Assembly (NCBI GenBank): GCA_026990595.1
Contig: JALXCZ010000035.1
Span: 59,019-123,018 of the forward strand
Length of the DNA: 64,000 bases
From: Sulfurovum sp.
Lineage (GTDB): Bacteria > Campylobacterota > Campylobacteria > Campylobacterales > Sulfurovaceae
Direction of reading: 5' to 3'
In this document: piece by piece, positions 1 through 7,773 of the stretch
Numbering within the stretch: position 1 is the first letter of the stretch
Layout: the number at the start of each line of letters is the position of its first letter
Notes under the pieces: generated by a model
What the model was told of the DNA's origin: nothing
The model's input: only the letters and a program-made list of their open reading frames with translations
Databases searched by the model: none
Program-made: the position numbers and the translations under genes

Positions 1-1
1 A

Positions 2-52
2 TCTATTAAAGAGAATATTGTAATTTTGAAAGACGGTGGTTTTTTTGACTAA
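2..52 (+). CDS. C-terminal tail of an upstream gene (possibly mdh)
   Basis: An open frame enters from the window edge and reads SIKENIVILKDGGFFD before a TAA at 50-52. Only 16 codons are visible, so the product cannot be identified from sequence. From memory, Campylobacter places malate dehydrogenase directly before sucCD, so an mdh tail is a reasonable guess from synteny alone. A perfect hairpin follows at 68-89, which fits a gene ending here. Confidence 0.35.
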   Translation, partial: SIKENIVILKDGGFFD

Positions 53-67
53 GGACTAATCTTCTTT

Positions 68-89
68 ATCGGTGGGATTTCCCACCGAT
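68..89 (+). terminator. Perfect 9-bp hairpin, possible terminator of the upstream gene
   Basis: ATCGGTGGG at 68-76 pairs perfectly with CCCACCGAT at 81-89 around an ATTT loop. It lies 16 nt after the TAA of the upstream frame. There is no clean U-tract after it, so it may be a weak terminator or an mRNA-stabilising stem. Confidence 0.5.
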
Positions 90-180
90 GAAATACCTTT
101 CAACTGTGTAGATATTTACCACTTTTTTAAAATCACTCCTTATAATAATTCAATTAACCAAATATTATCTATGATAGACG

Positions 181-186
181 TATAAT
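181..186 (+). promoter_or_regulatory. -10 box upstream of sucC
   Basis: TATAAT lies 28 nt before the chosen sucC ATG at 215, with the ribosome site AAGGAG at 204-209. No convincing -35 hexamer is seen, which is common for sigma-70 promoters in Campylobacterota. A second TATAAT lies at 141-146. Confidence 0.5.
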
Positions 187-214
187 ATTGGAACTTATTG
201 TAAAAGGAGTGCAC

Positions 215-1390
215 ATGAATATTCATGAGTATCAGGCGAAACAAATATTCCAAAAGTATGGCGTACCTACACCAAAAGGTATCATTGCTCATTCTGTAGA
301 TGAAGCAGTAGAGAATGCAAAAGAACTTGGAGGACCTGTTTGGGTAGTTAAGGCACAGATCCATGCCGGAGGACGAGGTCTTGGCGGCGGAGTGAAGCTT
401 GCTAAATCATTGGATGAAGTCAGAACATTGGCAGATGAGATCTTGGGAATGACGCTTGTAACGCATCAAACAGGACCAGAAGGGAAATTGGTTCAAAAAG
501 TCTATATTGAAGACGGGGCAGATATTAAAGATGAACTTTATCTCTCTGTTGTACTTGACAGAGCAGCTGAGATGCCTATCATTATGGCTTCGACTGAAGG
601 TGGTATGGATATTGAGACGGTAGCAGAGAAAACACCTGAGAAGATCATTAAAGTAGCAGTTGATCCGGCATTCGGTTTTCAAGGATATCATGGAAGAGAA
701 TTGGTATTTGGTCTAGATATTACAGATAAAGCTGAACAAAAAAAGATGATCCAATTTGCTCAAAAACTCTATAAACTTTATATGGAAAACGATGCAGAGA
801 TGATCGAAATCAATCCTCTTATTAAAACAGGCTCGGGGGATTTTCTTGCACTTGACGGAAAAATGGGCTTTGATGACTCTGCACTTTACAGACATCCTGA
901 GATCGAAGCGATGAGAGATATTACGGAAGAGGATCCAGACGAGAGAGAAGCAAGTCAGTATGGACTCTCCTATATTGCTCTTGATGGTGAGATCGGTTGT
1001 ATGGTGAACGGTGCCGGTCTTGCAATGGGTACGATGGATACGATCAATTATATGGGTGGAACACCTGCAAACTTCCTTGATGTGGGTGGTACAGCCAATG
1101 CTGAGACAGTAGCAAAAGGGTTTGAGATTATTCTTAAGAACCCGAATGTAAAAGCGATCTTTGTAAACATTTTTGGTGGAATCGTAAGATGTGACAGAAT
1201 TGCAAATGGTATTTTGGAAGCAACAAAACTGGTAGATGTAAATGTACCGGTCATTGTAAGATTGGATGGAACCAATGCACCTGAAGCAGCAGAGATTCTT
1301 AAAAATGCAAATATAGATAATGTGATTGCCGCAACCGATCTTGGTGATGGTGCAGCAAAAGCAGTAGCAGCAGCAAAAGGAGAGTTATAA
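215..1390 (+). CDS. sucC: Succinyl-CoA synthetase (ADP-forming) beta subunit
   Basis: SucC forms the nucleotide-binding half of succinyl-CoA synthetase, which interconverts succinyl-CoA and succinate with ATP or GTP formation in the TCA cycle. The 391-aa length is typical of the family. The N-terminus begins [12 protein letters not shown], the usual SucC start, followed by an ATP-grasp region with a glycine-rich stretch (GGRGLGGG, about residue 55) and a phosphate-binding [10 protein letters not shown] near residue 318. The start at 215 is preferred over an in-frame TTG at 188 because AAGGAG at 204-209 is well spaced from it and homologues start here. The stop overlaps the start of sucD (TAATG), so the pair is translationally coupled. 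Confidence 0.97.
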   Translation: MNIHEYQAKQIFQKYGVPTPKGIIAHSVDEAVENAKELGGPVWVVKAQIHAGGRGLGGGVKLAKSLDEVRTLADEILGMTLVTHQTGPEGKLVQKVYIEDGADIKDELYLSVVLDRAAEMPIIMASTEGGMDIETVAEKTPEKIIKVAVDPAFGFQGYHGRELVFGLDITDKAEQKKMIQFAQKLYKLYMENDAEMIEINPLIKTGSGDFLALDGKMGFDDSALYRHPEIEAMRDITEEDPDEREASQYGLSYIALDGEIGCMVNGAGLAMGTMDTINYMGGTPANFLDVGGTANAETVAKGFEIILKNPNVKAIFVNIFGGIVRCDRIANGILEATKLVDVNVPVIVRLDGTNAPEAAEILKNANIDNVIAATDLGDGAAKAVAAAKGEL

Positions 1391-2259
1391 TGAGTATTTT
1401 GGTAAACAAAGATACAAAAGTAATCGTGCAGGGATTTACAGGTGGTGAAGGTACATTCCATGCTGAGCAGTGTATGGCATATGGCACAAATATTGTAGGT
1501 GGGGTAACTCCGGGTAAGGGTGGACAGGTACATCTTGGCAAACCGGTATTCAATACAGTAAAAGAAGCAGTTGCCGCAACAGGTGCTACAGTTTCTATGG
1601 TATTTGTACCACCTGCATTTGTCGGTGATGCAGTAATGGAAGCAGCAAGTGCCGGAATTGATCTGGCAGTGATCATTACTGAAGGTGCTCCTGTACGTGA
1701 TATGCAGGCAGCCAAAGCATGTGCTGTGAAAAACGGGATGATGACAATTGGGCCAAACTGCCCCGGTGTCATTACTGCTGAAGAGTGTAAGATCGGTATC
1801 ATGCCGGGTAACATTTTCAAAAAAGGAAATGTGGGACTTATTTCAAAATCAGGAACACTTACTTATGAAGGTGCAAATCAGGTTTGTAATGAAGGATATG
1901 GTATCACTACGGCAGTAGGTATCGGTGGTGACCCGATCATTGGTCTTAGCTACAAACAACTTCTTCCTATGTTTGAAGCAGATCCAGAGACAGAAGCAAT
2001 CGTGATGATCGGTGAGATCGGTGGAGATCTTGAAATTCAGGCTGCAAAATTCATTAAAGAGAATATCACTAAACCTGTCGTGGCATTTATTGCCGGTCAA
2101 TCAGCACCTCCTGGTAAAAGAATGGGACATGCAGGAGCGATTATCTCCGGTTCGGCAGGAACAGCAAAAGAGAAAATGGATGCACTTGAAGCAGCAGGTG
2201 TAAAAGTAGTTATATCTCCGGCAGAAATAGGAAAAGCAGTCAAAGAAGTTCTTTCTTAA
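1390..2259 (+). CDS. sucD: Succinyl-CoA synthetase alpha subunit
   Basis: SucD carries the CoA site and the histidine that is transiently phosphorylated during succinyl-CoA synthesis. The protein has 289 aa, as expected. It shows an N-terminal CoA-binding Rossmann domain ([13 protein letters not shown], about residues 12-24) and the active-site context GHAGAIISG with the histidine near residue 247. It starts on the A of the sucC stop codon. A strong hairpin at 2272-2305 follows the stop, so sucCD probably ends as a transcription unit here before oorDABC. Confidence 0.97.
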   Translation: MSILVNKDTKVIVQGFTGGEGTFHAEQCMAYGTNIVGGVTPGKGGQVHLGKPVFNTVKEAVAATGATVSMVFVPPAFVGDAVMEAASAGIDLAVIITEGAPVRDMQAAKACAVKNGMMTIGPNCPGVITAEECKIGIMPGNIFKKGNVGLISKSGTLTYEGANQVCNEGYGITTAVGIGGDPIIGLSYKQLLPMFEADPETEAIVMIGEIGGDLEIQAAKFIKENITKPVVAFIAGQSAPPGKRMGHAGAIISGSAGTAKEKMDALEAAGVKVVISPAEIGKAVKEVLS

Positions 2260-2271
2260 ATCCCTTTTCCT

Positions 2272-2305
2272 TAACTGCATTCATCTTATGGGGTGAATGC
2301 AGTTA
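2272..2305 (+). terminator. Perfect 12-bp hairpin after sucD
   Basis: TAACTGCATTCA (2272-2283) is exactly complementary to TGAATGCAGTTA (2294-2305), with a 10-nt loop. It starts 12 nt after the sucD stop. The downstream sequence has only a modest T-run (about 2318-2325), so termination may be partial. Confidence 0.6.
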
Positions 2306-2546
2306 GCTACCTCATAGAGTTCTTTTTTACTCAAATTTATAAAGTCCAAAGCACACATAACTCAAATCCAAATTTAGAAAAATAGCATATAAATTATGAC
2401 GCTTTTTGTTGCTTCAAAAGGTAACAACCCCTCTTATAGTAACAATAATTCCACGTTATTCATACCAACATTACAAAAAGTAAGCTATCCTAATTTTAGT
2501 GAATAACAAATCTCACTTAATATTTCAAAAATAAAAAGGGGAAAAT
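2306..2546 (+). promoter_or_regulatory. AT-rich leader/promoter region of the oor operon
   Basis: This gap of about 240 bp has no supportable gene. It is AT-rich and holds weak -10-like motifs (for example TATAAA near 2389), then a ribosome site AAGGGGA just before the oorD ATG at 2547. No operator or known riboswitch motif was recognised. Confidence 0.4.
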
Positions 2547-2879
2547 ATGGCAGTAATGGCAGCTCCGGAGAATACTCCAGTTTGGGTAAATACGTCAAGA
2601 TGTAAAGCCTGTGATATCTGTGTGGATGCATGTCCTGCAGGTGTGCTTTCTATGCAGCAGGAACCAACTTCAACTTTAGGTGCAATGATCAGTGTTATTG
2701 AACCTGATGCATGTATCGGATGTCAGGAATGTGAACTCTCATGTCCTGATTTTGCTATTTATGTAGCGGAGAGGAAAGAGTTTAAATTTGCAAAACTCAC
2801 TGACTCTTCGAAAGAAAGACAAGAGGCAATTCGAAATAACGGGTATAGAATCCCTACAGATTATAAGGAGGCTAACTAA
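2547..2879 (+). CDS. oorD: 2-oxoglutarate:acceptor oxidoreductase delta (ferredoxin) subunit
   Basis: OorD is the small iron-sulfur subunit of the four-subunit 2-oxoglutarate oxidoreductase that replaces 2-oxoglutarate dehydrogenase in epsilonproteobacteria and passes electrons to ferredoxin or flavodoxin. The 110-aa protein has two 4Fe-4S motifs: CKACDICVDACP (about residues 19-30) and CIGCQECELSCP (about 56-67). The first ATG is preceded by AAGGGGA. Its stop overlaps the oorA ATG (TAATG). The order D-A-B-C matches Campylobacter and Helicobacter. Confidence 0.95.
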   Translation: MAVMAAPENTPVWVNTSRCKACDICVDACPAGVLSMQQEPTSTLGAMISVIEPDACIGCQECELSCPDFAIYVAERKEFKFAKLTDSSKERQEAIRNNGYRIPTDYKEAN

Positions 2880-4018
2880 TGTCAAACAAAAGAGAAGTAA
2901 TATCTAGTGGTAACGAACTCGCTGCAAGAGCAGCAGTAGATGCCGGATGTAAATTTTTTGCCGGATATCCGTTGACACCATCAAGTGAGATCATGCATGT
3001 GGTTTCTGACTTGCTCCCTAAAATAGGCGGAGCAGCGATTCAGATGGAAGATGAAATTGCAGGTGTTGCAGCAGCAATTGGAGCTTCTATGTCAGGAGTA
3101 AGATCATTTACAGCGACATCAGGTCCCGGTATTTCATTGAAAGCGGAAAACCTTGGTCTTGCTCAAATGGTAGAGAACCCGCTGGTTGTTATCAATGTTA
3201 TGAGAGGTGGTCCATCTACAGGTCTTCCGACACGTGTATCTCAGGGGGATGTAGCTCAGGCTAAAAACCCAAGTCACGGCGACTATAAATCTATTACAGT
3301 TTGTGCGGGTAACCTTGAAGAGTGTTATACTGAAACAGTCAGAGCGTTTAACCTGGCGGACAGGTTTATGCAACCGGTTTTTGTGTTACTTGATGAAACA
3401 ATCGGACATATGCATGCCAAAGCTGAGATTCCAGCACTGGAAGAGGTGCAGGCAGGTATTAAATTAAGAAAAACATTTGACGGTGCTCCTGAAGAGTATC
3501 AACCCTACGGTGTAGGGGAAGATGAACCTGCGGTACTTAACCCAATGTTCAAAGGGTATAGATACCATATGACAGGACTTCACCATGGACCAACAGGTTT
3601 CCCGACTGAAGAGATCGAGACATGTAGAAAATTAATCGATAGACTCTTTAAGAAAGTGGAAGCACATCAAGATGAGATCGAATCCAATGAAGAGTATATG
3701 GTTGATGATGCAGATATTCTCATTATTGGTTATGGTTCAGCTTCATTAGCTATTAGAGAAGCGGTCAATACACTGAGAGCAGAGGGTGTAAAAGTGGGTA
3801 TGTTCAGACCAATTACACTTTGGCCGTCTCCGGAGGCAAGAATGCATGAGCTTGGACAGAAGTTTGACAAAGTACTTTCTGTAGAACTGAATCAAGGGCA
3901 GTACCTAGAAGAGATTCAGAGATCAATGGGTAGACTGGATATTGAAAAATTGACTAAAACAAACGGTCGTCCTTTCTCTCCTGCAGATATTATAGAAAAA
4001 GTTAAGGAGGTATTTTAA
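2879..4018 (+). CDS. oorA: 2-oxoglutarate:acceptor oxidoreductase alpha subunit
   Basis: OorA holds the pyrimidine-binding and transketolase-like domains of 2-oxoglutarate:ferredoxin oxidoreductase, which makes succinyl-CoA and CO2 in the forward direction and can run reductively in reverse-TCA organisms. The 379-aa sequence shows the family N-terminus (EVISSGNELAARAAVDAGCKFFAGYPLTPSSE broken here for length) and a C-terminal transketolase-like segment. It lies between oorD (overlap) and oorB (2-nt gap). If this organism fixes CO2 by the reductive TCA cycle, as known Sulfurovum do, this enzyme would be one of the carboxylating steps; that is inference. Confidence 0.95.
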   Translation: MSNKREVISSGNELAARAAVDAGCKFFAGYPLTPSSEIMHVVSDLLPKIGGAAIQMEDEIAGVAAAIGASMSGVRSFTATSGPGISLKAENLGLAQMVENPLVVINVMRGGPSTGLPTRVSQGDVAQAKNPSHGDYKSITVCAGNLEECYTETVRAFNLADRFMQPVFVLLDETIGHMHAKAEIPALEEVQAGIKLRKTFDGAPEEYQPYGVGEDEPAVLNPMFKGYRYHMTGLHHGPTGFPTEEIETCRKLIDRLFKKVEAHQDEIESNEEYMVDDADILIIGYGSASLAIREAVNTLRAEGVKVGMFRPITLWPSPEARMHELGQKFDKVLSVELNQGQYLEEIQRSMGRLDIEKLTKTNGRPFSPADIIEKVKEVF

Positions 4019-4020
4019 CC

Positions 4021-4878
4021 ATGGCATTTAATTATGATCAATATTTAAGAGTAGACAAGATGCCAACACTGTGGTGTTGGGGGTGTGGTGATGGTGTTAT
4101 TTTGAAGTCATTCATCAGAGCGATTGACAAATTGGGTATCAACAAAGATGACATGTGTTTGGTGTCCGGTATCGGATGTTCAGGAAGATTCTCTTCTTAT
4201 GTTGATATGAATACCGTACACACTACGCACGGAAGAACCATTGCATTTGCAACAGGTATTAAATTGGCTAACCCTGATAAATATGTCGTTTGTGTGGCAG
4301 GTGACGGAGATGCATTGGCGATCGGTGGTAACCATACGATCCACGGATGTAGAAGAAATATCGATATTACGTTGATTCTTATCAATAACTTTATCTATGG
4401 GTTGACAAATTCTCAGACTTCTCCTACCACACCAAGAGGGTTCTGGACAGTCTCTCAAAAAGCAGGTAACATTGATCCTACTTTTGATGGATGTAAACTG
4501 GCAGAAGCGGCAGGTGCCTCTTTTGTGGCTAGAGAGTCAGTGAATGCTCCTAAAAAACTTGAAAAAGTCATTGTTGAAGCACTTAAACACAAAGGTTTCT
4601 CTTTTGTTGAAGCACTTTCTAACTGTCATATCAACCTGGGTAGAAAGAACAAGATGCAATCTGCTATGGCAAACCTAGACTGGATTGACAGCATTACTGT
4701 TTCAAAAAGAAAATGGGATGAAATGTCAGAATTAGATAAAGAAAATCATCTTCCACTGGGTATTCTTAAGCAAGATACAGAAGCATTGGAATACTGTGCT
4801 ATGTATGATGAAGTTAAAAAAGCGCAACAAGGTCAAAGAGGGGTGATTACCCAAGATGACTTTGAGAAAAAATTATAA
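4021..4878 (+). CDS. oorB: 2-oxoglutarate:acceptor oxidoreductase beta (TPP-binding) subunit
   Basis: OorB binds thiamine diphosphate. The 285-aa protein has the conserved PTLWCWGCGDG near the N-terminus and a TPP/Mg signature made of AGDGDALAIGGNH and NNFIYGLTNSQTSPT (about residues 97-140). It follows oorA by 2 nt and precedes oorC by 11 nt, with a ribosome site AAGGAG before oorC. The size and order are those of the Campylobacter OorDABC enzyme. Confidence 0.95.
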   Translation: MAFNYDQYLRVDKMPTLWCWGCGDGVILKSFIRAIDKLGINKDDMCLVSGIGCSGRFSSYVDMNTVHTTHGRTIAFATGIKLANPDKYVVCVAGDGDALAIGGNHTIHGCRRNIDITLILINNFIYGLTNSQTSPTTPRGFWTVSQKAGNIDPTFDGCKLAEAAGASFVARESVNAPKKLEKVIVEALKHKGFSFVEALSNCHINLGRKNKMQSAMANLDWIDSITVSKRKWDEMSELDKENHLPLGILKQDTEALEYCAMYDEVKKAQQGQRGVITQDDFEKKL

Positions 4879-4889
4879 GGAGCTGCCAG

Positions 4890-5444
4890 ATGAGTAAAAT
4901 TGTAATGAGATTTACCGGTGTTGGTGGGCAGGGTGTACTTCTTGCCGGTGAGATATTTGCTGCGGCAAAGATCAAAGATGGCGGTTATGGTATAAAAACT
5001 GCAACCTACACATCACAGGTGCGTGGCGGACCGACAGTAGTTGATATTCAACTGGATAATAAAGAGATTTTCTATCCGTATGCAATTGATGGTGAGATTG
5101 ATTTTATGCTCTCAGTAGCTGATGTCAGTTACCAGCAGTTCAAAAACGGTGTAAGAGAGGGTGCTACAATTGTTGTTGAGCCAAATCTAGTGCATCCGAC
5201 AGAAGAAGATAGAAAAAAATGGAATATTGTTGAGATACCTATTATTACAATTGCCAAAGAAGAAGTTGGGAATGTGATCACTCAATCAGTTGTTGCACTT
5301 GCTATTGCTAATACCTATACAAAAGCACTTGACGAGCAACTTCTTATTGATACAATGCTTTCTAAAGTGCCTGCTAAGGTACATGAAGTAAATAAAAAAG
5401 CATATGAATTAGGAAAAAAATACGCATTAGAATCAATGATGTAA
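4890..5444 (+). CDS. oorC: 2-oxoglutarate:acceptor oxidoreductase gamma subunit
   Basis: OorC is the gamma-type subunit of the 2-oxoglutarate oxidoreductase complex. The 184-aa protein begins with the gamma-domain signature FTGVGGQGVLLAGE (about residues 8-21), followed by TYTSQVRGGPTVVDI. It is the last gene of oorDABC. Downstream is a structured non-coding segment (5472-5561). Confidence 0.95.
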   Translation: MSKIVMRFTGVGGQGVLLAGEIFAAAKIKDGGYGIKTATYTSQVRGGPTVVDIQLDNKEIFYPYAIDGEIDFMLSVADVSYQQFKNGVREGATIVVEPNLVHPTEEDRKKWNIVEIPIITIAKEEVGNVITQSVVALAIANTYTKALDEQLLIDTMLSKVPAKVHEVNKKAYELGKKYALESMM

Positions 5445-5471
5445 TTCTTTTTTCTTGCTTCACTGCATCTT

Positions 5472-5561
5472 TGAGGGAGTTCCGTTCGGTCATAGTCGGC
5501 ACTAAATGCCGATACCTCGCTGTTAAGGCGTAAGTAGAGTGTACTGGTGTACACTCCCTCA
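5472..5561. repeat. 90-bp element with inverted ends and internal hairpins (MITE/REP-like candidate)
   Basis: The outer ends TGAGGGAGT (5472-5480) and ACTCCCTCA (5553-5561) are perfectly complementary. Inside are TCGGCA/TGCCGA (5496-5501/5507-5512) and an 8-bp stem GAGTGTAC/GTACACTC (5537-5544/5549-5556) that competes with the outer stem. The element sits between oorC and glsA and contains no gene. It could be a small non-autonomous mobile element, a terminator, or a structured RNA. No target-site duplication is evident. Confidence 0.45.
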
Positions 5562-5646
5562 GTTACAACTCTCAAGTCCATATAAAATCAAAATTTTTTT
5601 TATCTCCTGGTTTTTACAGTATAATCATGTAAAAAAGTATTGCATA

Positions 5647-6570
5647 ATGAACTACCAAGCTATATTAAATGAAATTTATGAGGAACTACAGCCTGAATTG
5701 ATGCGTGGAAGAGTGGCAGATTATATTCCTGCTTTGGCAGAAGTGGAAAAAGGACAGTTTGCTATGACAGTGACACTCGATGATGGTCAGGTCTTTTCTG
5801 TTGGAGAGAGCAGCAAGCAGTTCTCTATTCAGAGTATCTCCAAAGTCTTTACGTTTACACTTGCACTGGATATTTATTCTAGAGAACTCTATAAACGTGT
5901 AGGAGTAGAACCTTCGGGTAATCCTTTTAACTCGTTGGTACAGCTTGAATATGAGAATGGTATTCCGCGCAATCCTTTTATTAATGCGGGTGCCATCACG
6001 ATTACAGATACATTGATAAGTCACTATAAAGATGAATACAAAACACTTGAAGTGATCATGCATTTTGTACGCCAGATATCAGGTAATCCGAAACTCTCTT
6101 TTGATTCTGCTGTGGCAAAGTCAGAGATGGAACATGGTGACAGGAATTTGGCTTTGGCAAGACTGATGAAGAGTTTCGGTAATTTTGAGAATGATGTGAT
6201 CAATACAGTGATGACCTACTTTAAACATTGTGCGATTACCATGAATACAGAAGAGCTCTCCCGTTCTATGCTCTTTCTTGCGTTTGGCGGGAGAGATCCT
6301 ATTTCCAAGAAACAGTTTATTACACCTTCTCAGGCAAAGCGTATAAATGCTGTAATGCTGACCTGTGGACATTATGATGCCAGTGGTGAGTTTGCTTTTC
6401 ATGTAGGCTTGCCTGCAAAAAGTGGTGTTGGCGGCGGTATTGCAGCGATCGTTCCCGGGAAAATGTCCATTGCCGTATGGTCTCCTGCACTGAACAAATA
6501 TGGCAACTCTCATGCAGGGACGCTTGCTTTGGAAAAATTTACGACTAAGACAGGATTGTCTATTTTTTAG
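5647..6570 (+). CDS. glsA: Glutaminase A
   Basis: GlsA hydrolyses glutamine to glutamate and ammonia in the cytoplasm. From the ATG at 5647 the protein is 307 aa, the normal family length. It has the serine-dependent beta-lactamase-like SxxK motif (S63-I-S-K66 in SIQSISKVF), followed by EPSGNPFNS and NPFINAGAI, both typical of bacterial glutaminases. An upstream in-frame extension to 5539 would cross the structured repeat and lacks homology, so I reject it. The rnpB promoter begins in the last codons. Confidence 0.96.
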   Translation: MNYQAILNEIYEELQPELMRGRVADYIPALAEVEKGQFAMTVTLDDGQVFSVGESSKQFSIQSISKVFTFTLALDIYSRELYKRVGVEPSGNPFNSLVQLEYENGIPRNPFINAGAITITDTLISHYKDEYKTLEVIMHFVRQISGNPKLSFDSAVAKSEMEHGDRNLALARLMKSFGNFENDVINTVMTYFKHCAITMNTEELSRSMLFLAFGGRDPISKKQFITPSQAKRINAVMLTCGHYDASGEFAFHVGLPAKSGVGGGIAAIVPGKMSIAVWSPALNKYGNSHAGTLALEKFTTKTGLSIF

Positions 6571-6584
6571 TATTATGCTATAAT
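6556..6584 (+). promoter_or_regulatory. rnpB promoter
   Basis: TTGTCT (6556-6561) and TATAAT (6579-6584) are separated by 17 nt, and the rnpB 5' end falls about 7 nt downstream. The -35 box is inside the 3' end of glsA. Confidence 0.7.
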
Positions 6585-6590
6585 CCGCTT

Positions 6591-6937
6591 TAGGTGTAAC
6601 AGGTAGTTGCTGGTGACATCTTTGTCACGAGAGGAAAGTCCGGGCTGCAAGTGAGACAGGACTCCATCTAACGGATGGCCAGAGTGATCTGAGGGCAAGT
6701 GCAACAGAAAGTAAACCGCCAAACTTCGTTTGGTAAGGGTGAAAGGGTGGGGTAAGAGCCCACCGGTATCTGTGGTAACACGGGTAGCCAGGTAAACCCT
6801 GTCTGCAGCAAGAAGTATATGGTATAAGTCTCACAAGCCGTTTGGTCGGCACACATACTTCGCTTGAGCATATTGGCAACAGTATGCCTAGATAAATAAC
6901 TACCCAATGACAGAACCCGGCTTATCGTTGCACCTAT
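6591..6937 (+). ncRNA. rnpB: RNase P RNA (class A)
   Basis: This is the catalytic RNA of RNase P, which matures tRNA 5' ends. The 5' P1 strand TAGGTGTAAC (6591-6600) pairs with GTTGCACCTA ending near 6937. The universally conserved GAGGAAAGTCCGGGCT (from 6631) and the 3' P4 partner CAGAACCCGGCTTA (from 6911), along with GATAAATAACTAC (from 6891), identify the class A fold. The length is about 347 nt. Short open frames inside it are spurious. Confidence 0.97.
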
Positions 6938-6957
6938 TAACTCCATTTCGCTATAAT
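6928..6957 (+). promoter_or_regulatory. Promoter for the adaptor/oxidoreductase run
   Basis: TTGCAC (6928-6933) lies in the 3' P1 strand of rnpB, and TATAAT is at 6952-6957 with an 18-nt spacer. The ATG of the next gene is at 6979. Confidence 0.55.
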
Positions 6958-6978
6958 CAATCAAAAAAGAACAAGATT

Positions 6979-7773
6979 ATGCAAAAAATATTTTTACTTT
7001 TATTTACCCCGTTATTTATCTTTGCAAAAGTACACTATGCAAAAGTTGAACCGTATGAATCTGTGATTTTGAAATCTGCTGTAAGCGGATTGGTAACAGA
7101 GGTTGATCTGGATGCAGAGGGGACGATGGTGGCTTCCAAAAGAGTTGTACATTTGGATGATGCACTTGATAAAGTTAATCTGGAAGATACAAAGAGAAGC
7201 ATAACTCTTTTGAAACAGATGTTAAGTATTAACAATGAGATAGCCAATGCACTTAAGGGTACGGTTAAACGTCAACAAAGTTACTATGGACGCATCTCTA
7301 AACTCTCTACGGCTTCAAAAACACAAAAAGACAATGCCTACAGCAGTTTCAGCTCTGCAAAAACACAATATTTGAGTACCAAAGAGAAGATAGTCAATTT
7401 GCAAAAACAGATACTCGATATGAAATATAAAGCAGCAATGCTTGAAGATACGGTTGCCAAAAAGTCCATAACACTTCAGAATAAATATCTTTATAAACTG
7501 ATAGTACGCAAAGGAGATTTTGTAGCACCGGGCTCACCGCTTGCGCAGGTAGAAGATACAAGCAGGGCTAAATTGGTACTCTTTTTAGATCCTGAAGAGC
7601 TAGAGGGGATAGAGCATAAAACAGTTTACATAGATGAGAAAAAAACAGCCTATAAAGTAGACAGAGTATGGCAAGTGGCAGATGAAAAGTTTATCTCCTC
7701 CTATAGAGCAGAGATATATATACCTGCACCCCAGGGCACTTTTTCAAAACTGGTAAAGGTTGAGATAAAATGA
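6979..7773 (+). CDS. Periplasmic adaptor (HlyD/RND membrane-fusion) protein
   Basis: The 264-aa protein has a Sec signal peptide (MQKIFLLLFTPLFIFAKVHY, cleavage near residue 16-18) and then a lipoyl/barrel-sandwich half-motif (SAVSGLVTEVDLDAEGTMV). A long alpha-helical hairpin rich in K and Q (about residues 70-160) follows, then the second half-motif (VRKGDFVAPGSPLAQV). That order is typical of membrane-fusion proteins that bridge an inner-membrane pump to a TolC channel. The protein is short for the family. An upstream ATG inside rnpB is not used. It overlaps the next gene by ATGA. A TolC-like gene lies 3 kb downstream, but no pump is adjacent. Confidence 0.8.
   Translation: MQKIFLLLFTPLFIFAKVHYAKVEPYESVILKSAVSGLVTEVDLDAEGTMVASKRVVHLDDALDKVNLEDTKRSITLLKQMLSINNEIANALKGTVKRQQSYYGRISKLSTASKTQKDNAYSSFSSAKTQYLSTKEKIVNLQKQILDMKYKAAMLEDTVAKKSITLQNKYLYKLIVRKGDFVAPGSPLAQVEDTSRAKLVLFLDPEELEGIEHKTVYIDEKKTAYKVDRVWQVADEKFISSYRAEIYIPAPQGTFSKLVKVEIK

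Noticed and set aside
188..214. Upstream TTG extension of sucC
   Set aside because: AAGGAG at 204-209 is spaced for ATG 215, and the protein then starts with the family-typical [10 protein letters not shown].
5539..5646. N-terminal extension of glsA
   Set aside because: It would be read through the palindromic element and has no resemblance to glutaminase N-termini; ATG 5647 gives the normal length.
6625..6964. Open frames on the minus strand and start of a plus frame inside 6591-6937
   Set aside because: They fall in the RNase P RNA gene.
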